A stretch of DNA of 64,000 nt from positions 11,382,983 through 11,446,982 of the forward strand of contig NC_087077.1 of the NCBI RefSeq assembly GCF_026151205.1, given 5' to 3'. Below, piece by piece: positions 23,101 through 34,225 of this stretch; position 1 is the first letter of the stretch; each line of letters starts with the position of its first letter. The notes under the pieces were generated by a model. The model made no database searches, was not told the DNA's origin, and saw only the letters and a program-made list of their open reading frames with translations. Both the position numbers and the translations under genes were made by a program. Origin of the DNA: Bolinopsis microptera (Eukaryota > Ctenophora > Tentaculata > Lobata > Bolinopsidae).

Positions 23101-24290
23101 GGCTCACGAATTGTAATAAAGCTTCGTCCGGTTTGTGTGTTTGTCGCCTGTCTGGACTCTCGTAGTCATGTAATTTTTAATTTTTAATTTCTAATTTGTT
23201 ATTTTAATTTTAATTTTTCAATTTTCTAAATGTGTGTTCTGCTCCGGGACTCGATTACCGTTTCGGCTTTCTTGAGACTGTAAATTTTGAAAGCCAACTA
23301 TGCGGGGCGCCTGCCCACCGGCACTGAAGAGTGATCAAAGAATTAACTAAAATTTCCTAATATAACGATTGAATATAGAGTTGTTTAACCGGCGCGGCCA
23401 TGGGTGTGTGGCCTAGCTTTGGCTGCACACCTATGACTGCGCTGTTGCTGGTGGACAGGCGCAGTTTTTGTTGTGCAGTAGTGTTGCAAGAGAATAAAAC
23501 CAACTTATTATGTACTAAATGGAATCAAGAATATTATTGACTATATTTGATAACGATGAATTGTAAATTTCGATCAATTTATATTTTTCGGTCTCCAATT
23601 ATTGAACTGCGGAAGCTGGTTGCCTCAACAATGTTGACTATGCATGGTATGACTGAATTGTAAACACGTGATAATTGAACGAAAAATAAATGATGAACAT
23701 GATTCAAAAACTGTAAACCACCAAATGAATTATCGCTTAAATTTAAATAAGTATTTAAACAAAAACCATCATGTGCCGTTAAGCAGCAGGGCGCGGCTCA
23801 TCTGGGCCACAGCAAATCGGCGAAAATGGGTTCGAAAAAGCCACTATTGGCACTCGAGTCCTTGATCTTTCCGATAGTTCACTGGGGCTTTTGAGCTGCC
23901 GTCCTTCACCCACCGCGAGCTGATTACTCGTGAGGTCGAAATGAGCGCTGGGTGCGATATTTTTGAAATTTTGCCTGTTGGTTCGGTGGATGATTTTAGC
24001 CACAGCGCCTTAAAATTAGCAAGATCGCAGATAATCACACAAAGTTACAGCTAATTTAGTGATGTAGACACTCGTAGTATTATTTTGGAATTGAATCGAG
24101 CGCGTTTCCATGGTTACTAAGCGCGTGCCCAAATATAATCATGATTATAGTCCGCTCATTTGAAATTTGAGCGCTTGTCGCATTATTATCATTCTATGAT
24201 ATCGTCTATATTAGATTTAGTTTTTCATTCCTTGGCGGTCCTCATTTATGTGGGATATGTGAGTGTCCCAGTTTATGTACCTTACTTACT
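23101..24290. other. Unassigned region with a fragment shared with 34 kb
   Basis: The word GAGTAATCAGCTCGCGGTGGG-like (minus strand, near 23910-23935) also occurs on the plus strand near 34055-34075, so part of this region is a dispersed repeat. No gene was recognised. Confidence 0.4.
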
Positions 24291-24360
24291 GGGCCGCGCT
24301 CAGCCTGTCATTCCGCCTAATCTCTATTGTTTACCAACATTAAAGCCTGGGGTCCTCAGG
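24291..24360. repeat. Second copy of the GC-rich 70-bp repeat
   Basis: Partner of 19560-19632 (GCGCTCAGCCTGTCATTCCG, AAAGCCTGGGG). Confidence 0.6.
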
Positions 24361-24621
24361 TAAGTACCTTACATGATTTTGAAATATAGTATCAAGGAGA
24401 AATAAAACATAAAATTCAGTCATCCGATCAACACTAGAGGTCCTTATGAAATGAAATCAAGACTTCAAACACGTACAATTATTGGCACTAAAGAAGTATT
24501 GTCAAGTGTGATTCGTGGTCAGAAACGTATGCCATTCTGTATGTAAGCTACAATTAGGAGGAAACATCAAGATAGTACAATATTAGTATTACAGCTTTAC
24601 AGATGACAGATAACAAATGTA

Positions 24622-24716
24622 ACTGTCACCAAGATGCAGTTAAGCCTAACGCCTACTTTAGGCCTAACTCTGCGTTGGGCCTTACTGGTTAGGTCTAACT
24701 GCATCTTGGTGACAGT
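24622..24716. repeat. Hairpin-forming MITE-like inverted repeat
   Basis: ACTGTCACCAAGATGCAGTT at the left is mirrored by AACTGCATCTTGGTGACAGT at the right, with GCCTAAC/GTTAGG-type pairing continuing inward. About 30 base pairs of stem surround a short centre, the form of a very small miniature inverted-repeat element. Confidence 0.85.
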
Positions 24717-26251
24717 AAGCAGTAAGTATAACATCAAAATTTAACTAACCAAATATTTTAAAATTTAACTAACAATGACAGTTAAGACTAGCTTTGCAAA
24801 TTTAAACTTGGCAATGTTGATACTAATTCGCGGCTTTGTTTTTAATGCCTTATAAACATTGGACAAACATCAAACACAGATGGAATCTTTAAAAGAGATC
24901 TCGCACTTTTAGTCATGACATATTATTATTATAAATACCAAACAAGATCTTAAAATTCAAAAGCTAGATTAGCACAAGTGACTAATTTAAAAATACCCGA
25001 TGGGTAAGGTGCACGGTTCAATACCGGCAGTCATCTTTCTTTCAAATTTTTGAAAAAGTTCGTCCATCTTCTCCCCCACATAGCATGTATTGACTGTTGA
25101 GTCTTAACTAGATCTACCGTATTTTCCAGGCTTCAAAGAGTGTAGTTGTTCCATGCTCCAATTAATTCTAATTAATAATAAATTGAATTATAAACACAGA
25201 ACACTGCTCTCAAGTTTTGAAACTTTTACTCAGCTGTGTGAGAACAACTACAAAAGAACAAGCTGAGATAAGTGCCACAAAAACTCTATCCTAAATTAAC
25301 AGCCTTCCCGGCAATACAGGAAATAATAATATAACTCAGTAACTTAGAGTCTCGAGTTCATGAATTAAGTTTTTCCAAATCATGATTTGATAAACCGGTG
25401 AACAGATAAGTCTTGTAGAACTTGTAACTCTTCACTTTATATATCATCGATCGGGCCCTGAAATATTAAACTCTGTTAATTTATGATCACAATTATATAT
25501 CTATGGGGCCATCTAATGAGTACGTCTTGCATATATGATATAGGGAGGGGTTGGATTTGGAATTTCGGACAGGGGGATGCCGAGGGGGGAGGGGTGGTTT
25601 CTGAAAATCCGGACGTCCGTGGGGCGGGGTACACCTTTTCACACCAGCCAAACAAAGGCCTAAGTTCTCAAATAATTACATGATAAAATTTTATAATGAA
25701 TAATACGTGGTGATGTGCGCGCGCGACGGCGGACGCGCGAAATATTAATTTGATTTTTGGTTGTTGAAAATGTGTCTTTTTAGCACGATAACTGCCGAAA
25801 ATTTGCTAGTTGAAACAGATGTTAACTCACCCTGGTTATTTTGTGAAATTTGATTTAGTACATTGCAAACTAGGGCCTCTGACCGAACTTTTGAGGGGCT
25901 TCCGGACTTGAGGGGCTTAGGCCCCAAGTTGGCGCTAGCACCCCGCGTTGATGAACGTTTTAGTAGAAGTTCAACTACAAATCGATTGTTTACATTTTAC
26001 AACTAAGTCAAGTAACGACCACTTTGAGATCTTGCAGATCTTAGCACCATAGCTGTTCATTGTAATAGCCCTCGACTATTGCAGGAGACAAGCCTTAAGC
26101 AAGCACCCTGAAATAGGATTTACCATAAAGCCTTATAGGAGTGGGAGAGTCAAGGCGGAGAATGTATATCGGACACAGTTTTTTATCAGCTGTTTATATA
26201 CAACCACACTTCTGGTATATATACTGAAACGTGAATTATCGGTTTTAATTC
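24717..26251. other. Intergenic DNA, nothing recognised
   Basis: Low-complexity AT-rich DNA with a GC-rich patch at about 25540-25640. No coding or repeat family was identified. A T-arm-like word near 25013 was examined and not accepted. Confidence 0.4.
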
Positions 26252-26914
26252 ATGTCTGCTTTTTTTAAACCATCGAAGGACAGAGAGGATCTCAACAGCT
26301 GGTGGACACAGACGGCAACTCCGATCCTAATGAAAATAAACAGATGGATATCGACGCAGATGAACTATCTAAGAAACTGGATGCATCATGCAGCAACAAG
26401 CAACAGATGTGTTGACTACACAATGGGGATATGCCCTCATGGAATAAGTGGACGGACTCTCCACCAGGGTAAAACTACATACAGCTACAGCAAGCTTCAT
26501 CCTAAGCCGCTGTAAAAAGTTTACACGTTTCAGCACTGATTCTAATGAGGGCTGTACTTTAGGTTCAGGATGTCAGCTCTACCACCCAAAGCAAAAACTC
26601 GGTTCAACACAAGCAGTGTTTTTAAGAACAATGCACTCTTGTTCATCTGGTGGGAACTAAGCGTGTAAAACCCTCCAAAGATAAAGATACTCGGAAGAAG
26701 GACGGCAAATATCCAGGTGGTGAGAGCCGTCCAGATCGGGGATCTTACAGGCGCACTGAGGGTACTTCTGCTGCCAACGAGCCTTCGGAAAAAACGACCG
26801 ACATGGCAACTCTCAACATTCAACCTCTTTAAATTTAGAGATACATTACAGAACCTACTCAAAGTGATGCAGGCAAACTTTCAGTCGGAAATGATTTCCC
26901 TAAAAAATCAAATA
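26252..26914 (+). pseudogene. LINE first-ORF remnant with CCCH-type zinc fingers
   Basis: Three overlapping frames carry pieces of one decayed protein: CVDYTMGICPHGISGRTLHQ, then CTLGSGCQLYHPK, then VHLVGTKRVKPSKDK. The order C-x-x-x-x-x-x-C-x-x-x-x-x-G, GC-x-L-G-x-x-C-x-x-x-HP and a HxxGTKR tail is the pattern of the nucleic-acid-binding first protein of many invertebrate LINEs. Two frameshifts and a lost cysteine show it is dead. The reverse transcriptase part is not attached. Confidence 0.65.
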
Positions 26915-27120
26915 AAATAGCAGGTCAAGAGTCGAAATTCAGCAGCTTCTTCCCAACTGCGAACCAGATGCCTCATGCTCAAATGTTCCCGCCAAAATTT
27001 TACATACCTAACTTCCTGTTCCATTTGTCTTTGTATCTTTCAACCGGATATTATCCAACTACCAGTATACAATTTACACTATACATTGCACAGTGCAGTG
27101 TACACTGTACACCTAAACTC

Positions 27121-27694
27121 ACGAACATGCAGTAGATGAATCCATAAATTTGGAACATGGGGACATCGAAGTATTGGCTGTATTTGAGTGCTGGGAAGCC
27201 TCAATTCGGTTTTCTACGATGGAAAAAGTAGTCAGAACGGTCCAAAATTGGTCGAGTGACATATTGGGTACTTGTGGAGATATGAGAGCAGCAAACCCCA
27301 GATAAGTTCGCACCAAAGTGTCACTGTTATAGAGAAATGTAGCATAATATTTTGTGCTCCTCTTGATTGCAGTATAATGTCCAACTTCTCAGTGGTATGG
27401 GTAACACTATTGTGGCCCTAATATATTCATCACTAAATGTTAAGATCGTAAACAGGGAGACAATTTGGACTCACCCTATGTGTAACCCCATCGTTGATGC
27501 TGCCCTCCATGCCAACTCCATAGGTTTACCTCGCATATAGTGATTAGTGATAGACAGTTACCTGAAAGATGAAGTGGTTGGAAAAGTGAACAGACTATAT
27601 TCAGGGACAAACCGTCCTTTTAATAGGAAAGATGATGTTAGTAGCAAGCATTTAATGTTTAATGCGGTTTTCAGCGAACCTTTTCGTCGTTGAA
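27121..27694 (+). other. Unidentified exon-like open stretches
   Basis: Three open stretches in + orientation follow one another: one with HGDIEVLAVFECWEASIRFS (about 27126-27302), one with VQLLSGMGNTIVALIYSSLN after a TTGATTGCAG acceptor-like site (about 27370-27539), and one with SYLKDEVVGKVNRLYSGTNR in the same frame ending at about 27693. Stops (TAA, TAG TGA) separate them. They read like real protein but no family was recognised; a decayed gene or mobile-element protein is likely. Confidence 0.3.
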
Positions 27695-28860
27695 CTTGAG
27701 AAGAATTTTCTTTTCGTTAGCACTACGGGACGAAAAACAGGACACCGGAGTTGGAGATTGTTGACACGGAGAAGTCCAGCACGAACCTGGGTAACTTAAA
27801 TCAGTCTTATGAGGTGGATTAATTTCGTTACTGAACAAATTTCGATATTTTAAAGTCAGTAGTCGGTACCATCTTTTGCGGTTCGATTTTATAGTAGAAT
27901 TCATAAGATTTGATATCAGAATCTTGCCATAATTCTGTTATACAGTGGACTGAATGACAGTTAATTAACAAGCACGCATATTAGACGACCTGCATTAGTG
28001 CAAGATATCACGTGGACCGGTCACGTGCAAAGCATCTTAACTCCTGCACTATCTGGGTAGTTTGTACATGAGAACCCTCGTTACCATGGTTTCTACGCAA
28101 CTTGTATTCGTTTACATAATTTGCACGTGGGCGGTCGTACATTATACATTATACAGCAGAAATAATTCTTTGAATTATAGTATTGAGAGGTTCAGTTGGT
28201 CCTTACTGCTTCAAAGTCAAACACAATATAATCTACAGGCTTTAGTACTTTATAATTATTACTCATGTACGAGTTCTAAATATCATGTAGCTTTATGGAC
28301 ACGTTCATTGAAGTTTGAGGATATTGGTAAATTTCTAAAATAGCGTTTTCGACGATAGTGGCTTAATTTTAGAATCTATTAATCTAGCATGTTCATAAGT
28401 TCTGAACATTAGCCACGTGACCCATACTCCCATATGCACCGCTCAGAAATAAAGTGTATTGCTTTTAGGCACTATAATGTAAAAAATGTCACATTTTTGT
28501 GACATTGTTTACCATAGTTGCCCGATTAGCATTTTTTGGTCTAAAATATAGTAGATTAGGTCAATATAACAATTATGATTCAACATTGGTTAAAGGGCAG
28601 TGATCGAACGGCTTTAAGGCAATATTTCGTAAACTTTGTCACACTCAGAATACGAGACCTCTTTTCTACTGTGAGGTGTCCTCAAAACCCTTTCAACTCA
28701 TTATTTGATGGTTCTTCTGCCAATCATAGCCCTAAAATATGTTGTTTTGAAAAGTTAGCAAATACATACACTTGGTTATTGGGAAATGATGTAAATTCTG
28801 TCACATAATATGGAATTTGATATATAATCTGAATTTATATCTGATTTTGGTTCGGAAGGC

Positions 28861-29310
28861 GGGAAAACTCTATATAAGGACGATACACGGATACAGTAGA
28901 TTCAAGTATAGGGCAGTTGTTGTAAACATCGTCACAAAATGATACGACATCGTAAATAGGTTACATTTTGCAGGAAAACTCTATATAAGGACCATACACG
29001 GATACAGTTGATTCAAGTATAGGGCAGTTGATGTAAACATCGTCACAAAATGATACAACATCGTAAATAGGTTAAATTTTGCGGGAAAACTCTATATTTA
29101 AAGGACGATACACGGATACAGTTGATTCAAGTATAGGGCAGTTGATGTAAACATCGTCACAAAATGATACAACATCGTAAATAGGTTAAATTTTGCGGGA
29201 AAACTCTATATAAGGACGATACACGGATACAGTTGATTCAAGTATAGGGCAGTTGATGTAAACATCGTCACAAAATGATATACGACATCGTACATAGGTT
29301 AAATTTGGAA
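28861..29310. repeat. Tandem repeat of about 113 bp, four copies, inside element X
   Basis: GGAAAACTCTATATAAGGAC begins copies at about 28861, 28972, 29082 and 29197. Each includes GGATACAG-TTGATTCAAG and TGTAAACATCGTCACAAAAT. Copies differ by single bases and one TTTAA insertion. Confidence 0.9.
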
Positions 29311-29469
29311 ACAATGATTATAGAATGAAATAGTCTGTGATTAACATAATATTACGTACATTATAAAATGGGCAGTGGTTTTTATATTTCCTCTGTATCA
29401 ATCATTTCAGACTGTAATTAGGACTGTTCACGTGAAAGAAATTGTATCTAAATTTTACAATGACGTACG

Positions 29470-30160
29470 CGTAAGTGACGAAATTTACATTTCTTGACCC
29501 TGTTTTGAAGAACCATACCTCGGTTAGAATTCAATGTTCTTCCAGGAATTATTGGTTGATTATTGTTCAGCAAATTAGAACTCAAGTTTAACAATGCTGA
29601 GTTTAATTTTACTAAGTTACTGAAATGTGACAGAATTCACCTTTTCTGCCCCAACAGTACAATAATTTCAATGTGATGAAAAATTGGCATGGGTTTCTAC
29701 ATTTCTTGTATAAATGCATTCCAACTATAATAAGGACTATTGATATGAAAGAAAATCTATCTAAATTTTAAAATGACGTATGTGACGAAATTTACATTTC
29801 TTGCCCCTATTTTGAAGAACCATACCTCAGTTAAAATTCAATTTTCTTCCAGGAATTATTGGTTGATTATTGTTCAGCAAATTAGAACTCAAGTTTAACA
29901 ATGCTGAGTTTAATTTTACTAAGTTACTGAAATGTGACGAAATTCACTTTTCCTGCCCCAACAGTATAATTTCGATGTGATGAAAAATTGGCATGGGTTT
30001 CTACATTTCTTGTATAAATCCATTCCAACTATAATAAGGACTATTGATATGTAAGAAAATGTATCTAAATTTTAAAATGACGTATGTGACGAAATTTACA
30101 TTTTTTGCCCCCTATTTTGAAGAATCATACCTCGATTATGATATAATGTTACTTTATCAC
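29470..30160. repeat. Tandem repeat of about 310 bp in element X
   Basis: GTGACGAAATTTACATTTCT followed by TTTGAAGAACCATACCTC recurs at about 29477, 29788 and 30085, giving two full units and a partial third. The related copy at 61.7-62.9 kb has four such starts. Confidence 0.85.
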
Positions 30161-31501
30161 CATATTACCTATGTCGATAAACTAGTTATTTTGCCAACAA
30201 ATAGCAAATAAAGTTATCATATTTTTTTTTGTGACGAAATTTACAAATTTTTACCCTGTTCAGGTGTTGAAATTTATCCAATGTTAACATATCACTGCCA
30301 TATAATAATTTATATGACCGGCGTATGGTTGAAATATTGTTAATTGATCCATAGTACGTAATATAGGGTGTTTAAGTTGGTATACTAATATTTACTCAAT
30401 TTCACACATGTGTTGAGATATCATACAAATTTATGTGACTAAATTTACCTATTTCTGCCTTCTGTATTTGTATTTGCCTATAACAATGAAATATGTGAAC
30501 AATTCCAAACACATTCAGCTCACAAAATAATGCTACATTTTTCGGCATTTCTTGTCAGGATGTCATAAACATCCCTCATATAAATTTCTTAAATGTGTGA
30601 CGGAGTTTACATGATGCTACCATTTAACGAAAAAAGTCGCTAAATATGTAGATAATAGTCATATGCAACTATCCTATAAATTGGAAATTCAAAAATTTGG
30701 TCAAACACGGCAACAAGGGGTCCATATAAACTCTGTCACGTTTTTATAGTGTGACAAAGTTTACAACTCACTGCCGGCCGCATTTAAACGATATCTTATC
30801 GTCTGATAAAGATATCGTTATGCGACAAAGTTTATCTAGAGGATGAAACGATTATCCTAACCATGGAGGGTTTATATAGTGTCATAGTGTGACACATTTT
30901 ACATCATCGTGCCATTCAGTAGGGTCACTAATATTTACCAATATCCTCAAACTTCAATGAACCTGTCCTTATATATTATAGAATATTCGGTGCAACCATA
31001 TTTTACTTTGAGCAAACAATTGTACCTATATATTCTCATCGTTGAGAGTAGTAGAATATTCTATATAACGTGCTCCGGAACTCCGTTATTATCCAACTTT
31101 TAACATAATATACATTTTAGAGGCAGCTTCTAATTTTAGCATGTTTGGAACATCATAAGAAGGGAAGCTTTGTTAGTAAGGGGTATTGTTTACTTTTACG
31201 CGATCGTGATATATATGACCAACAAATTAAGATTTAAAATATTTCTCACGGTAGCAAATATTTTGTAATGCAATGTAACTTCGCTTCCTTTTCATAACAT
31301 AAAACCGCAGTACTAAACACAGCACTTATATCGACTCAGCCCTGCTCATTAATTATTAACACTAGCTGCAGGTATAGCTTATAATTACAAGAATGTTAGT
31401 TCACATGTCCATGTCCATCTACACTTTAATGAAAAGGATTATTGCTAAATAAATGGCCCGCTTGTAACTGATTTTAAACAGACCTGGTATATAACTTTCC
31501 A

Positions 31502-31931
31502 TTAAGTTCCTTTGATAGTAAGTCTAGCCAATCTTCGAGCAGTATCCGTGGCATCCGTACTAACGTCAACACACTCTTTCATAAAGTACAGTACTGGAAC
31601 CAAATTTACGATCTGAAGAGTAAATATCACAATAATTTACAGAAATTAGCTGAAACCTACTTGTCAGTTATATCAATTTACAATATATAGTAATCTGCTA
31701 GGGCTTTCCTAATATTGATTATACGGTCCGGTTGAGTACACATTCTAGAACAATACCAGTTTAACGATATTTTAATTCAAATTCTACTCTATTCTTCTAT
31801 TTCAGTCTGTTTCTAATATGAGCATTGCTCCTCGACCATCTCAAGTTTAATTGTTACCAATTTAAAACGAAAAGTGCTGCAGTCTTCAATCTAAAACTGA
31901 CCTGAACACTGAAGGCGGCAATGCTTGACAT
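31502..31931 (-). CDS. Putative two-exon microprotein, 46 residues
   Basis: On the minus strand an ATG at 31931 opens a 10-codon coding exon to 31902, then a GTCAGT donor; a TTTACTCTTCAG acceptor leads into 31612-31502, ending TAA. The phase matches and gives a 46-residue protein beginning MSSIAAFSVQIVNLVPVLYF. The N-terminal half is one hydrophobic helix of membrane type; the second half has ECVDVSTDATDTARRLARL, an amphipathic charged stretch. In-frame stops lie upstream in the same exon, so the ATG choice is supported. ATTAAA lies about 130 bases after the stop. No family was recognised. It could also be the last exon of a longer gene, or chance; the well-formed splice sites argue for a real gene. 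Confidence 0.45.
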
Positions 31932-32300
31932 CTTGTTAGTATGAAGTATCCCTTCATCAGGTTCAGGAGAGGTGTGCGGGGATCTTTATTAGCAGGCTTT
32001 CCTGCTTGTCGATAATTTCAACACTAGGGCAACCTAGAAACAAACACAATTAACTCATAATAGTAAGAGGACATAAATTAGACCATGCAGTACGATGTTA
32101 ACACTGCGATGTTAACACTGGACGGTTACATAGCGAATGTAGTTGATTAGAATTCCTGCAATTCAAGCAGTTATTCGCATACAAAATCTTTGAAAAGCGA
32201 AGCGGGATATGTACAGGAATCTTAACTTACTTTTTGTTTGGTTGCCACCTCTTGGCAAAGAATGCAGTTATCTAGCGTAAAGTTGACCCGAGAAACGTTA
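31932..32300 (-). other. Possible 5' untranslated exons of the microprotein gene
   Basis: Minus-strand signals: an acceptor TTTGTTTCTAG at about 32031 for the exon holding the ATG, and an upstream donor-like AAAAAGTAAGTT near 32230. These would make a spliced leader exon at about 32231-32290. Prediction only. Confidence 0.3.
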
Positions 32301-34225
32301 TTATTTAGACAAGATTATAGTAATCTGAAAGTGAGGACGGTTAGATTAAATTAACAGATTACGAAAGTAAAAAGTAAGTTAGATTGAAATCGAATTTCTA
32401 ACAATTTTTATGCACAAATATTCATGGCATGCGAGTATAAAAGTTGTACAAAAAGAGCACACGTACCTTTCGATTGCAGTTCACGAATGAACAATGTGAG
32501 AAATCTTTATCTATCGGGCATCCCTGGGGAACGCAGGGCGGGCCTACACCCCACACACTTCGAGTTCAAGTCTTCCTCCACAGCATTCCAATAATATGGT
32601 ACAGTAGAATGATCCCAGGGGCGAAGCAAAATAGGGAGTGGCAGCGCGACAAAGTTGGCAACAATATGATCGTAAGGGTCTTAGCTAGTACTACCATATT
32701 CCGTTGCGAAATCGTTGTGAACAAACAAACCGATCCGATTCCAACCACAAACGGAACTCTACAAGCAATATAGATTTAGAGTTCCTACAATTACCCATAG
32801 AAACGTAACGCTTGCGGAGATATTCAAATATTAAAAATGTACAGCATTTAGTGTTTTGAGCCGCGCATTTTTTGAACTTTTGTCGCGCGTGTTTATTTAC
32901 ACAACTATTTAGCGAATGTAATCACAAATCTAAATATCGAAAATATGAGATTCCAGATTCTTAATTTCAAAATTTATGTTTCTTCATACTTAAATAGGTG
33001 GCACTAATATTTGTCATTTATTTTGCACGATACGTGCTTTTAAATTTTAATAAGTGTAATGAAACTATAAATTTACTTTATCATTTATATATTACTAGCA
33101 GGAACCCGTCTAACCCTAAAGTGGTGTCAAGACTCAAGAGACTAAAATAATTATTACCTATTTAATTCGCGTTTTTGACACCACTTGGGGGTCCAAATTT
33201 TGGGCTCTAAAACTCCTATTTCTTGGCCAATTTTTTATTTTTTCATGCTGATTTGAAGGCCATTAAAGCATTTGATCCGTCAAAAAAGTTTCAGTTGTAT
33301 ATCTTTTACGGTTTTTGCGGAAAGTCGTGTTAAAGTTGATGCCGTGGTGTCAGTAAAATGGCACGGATAAATAAATATATATATATATATATATATATAT
33401 CGTCTCGCTTTATATATAGTAAGATGATTTTGGCCTAATAACTTGGTGAATTAAAACTTTGTGATCGCAATGGATTTTTGAAATTTACTTGTGATATCAT
33501 TATTTCTGCCGCAACATTGTGATTTTCAATAAAAATTATCGATAACTAGAACTTACAACATATAAGGACGCGCGCGATAAAATTACAAAGTTATAATGAA
33601 TAATTCATATATAAACAGTTTTTTCAATTAGTAATTTACAATGGAAAAGGTTGTTATATATTAAAATAAAAATAAAAGCGACCAAATGAATCAACTTCAA
33701 CACGGGACAAAAAGTGATGTACATACAATTAGCATTGCAATGTGCATGTTTAATTTTACAATGTGTTTTAAATACAAGTAATCATATTACTTATATTATG
33801 TATTATATAACGGCATAGTCATACTAATTCATATAAAAAACAGCAATTGCACATCAAAATTCCCATCAAATGTCAAAAATTAGAAATTTAATGCAGTATA
33901 AATATTAACAATAGTTATATGCATGGTTGATGTTGAACTAAACTGTGCAAAAGCTGCGCGCGCAATGCAAACTACAAGCGTTTAGTTGCAAATCAAGGTC
34001 TACCGAACTTTGTAGGGCGCGAAACGTTTTTATCTTGACGTGTTTGCGCGTCCTGAGTAATCAGCTCGCGGTGGGCAGCTTCTGTAAACTGAAATTACTA
34101 CCAATCCAAGTTGAGGCAATCAGCCGACGCGCGGCTTTTATGGTTATATATGATATGTTTAATCTGTAATAAAGATCAAAATTCAAATTTGTTTCTCTTA
34201 AAAAAATTTGTTTCTCTATTGATTT
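32301..34225. other. Intergenic DNA with small inverted and simple repeats
   Basis: A 109-codon open frame at 32444-32773 shows no family signature. AAAGTGGTGTCAA at about 33118 pairs with TTGACACCACTT near 33176, a stem of 12-13 bp with a wide loop. A (TA)n run lies at about 33376-33401. A stretch near 34055 is shared with 23.9 kb. Confidence 0.45.

Larger units (their letters stand above)
28297..30968. mobile_element. Family X TIR element with iterated TGTGACRAARTTTAC motifs
   Basis: The left end GGACACGTTCATTGAAGTTT-GAGGATATTGGTAAAT (28297-28332) is mirrored at the right end 30933-30968 with one visible mismatch. TTAT flanks both ends (28293-28296 and 30969-30972), a possible 4-bp target duplication. 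No transposase is visible. The element contains two blocks of tandem repeats and about twenty copies of a motif close to TGTGACRAARTTTAC, mainly on the minus strand in the left part and the plus strand in the right part. Such subterminal repeated motifs are the usual form of transposase-binding sites. Confidence 0.75.

Noticed and set aside
25000-25060. tRNA or tRNA-derived SINE (CGGTTCAATACCG word)
   Set aside because: The short stem and loop resemble a T arm, but no A box, acceptor stem or other arms could be folded.
32444-32773. 109-codon open frame
   Set aside because: No recognised domain, no splice context, and open frames on both strands of the same stretch.
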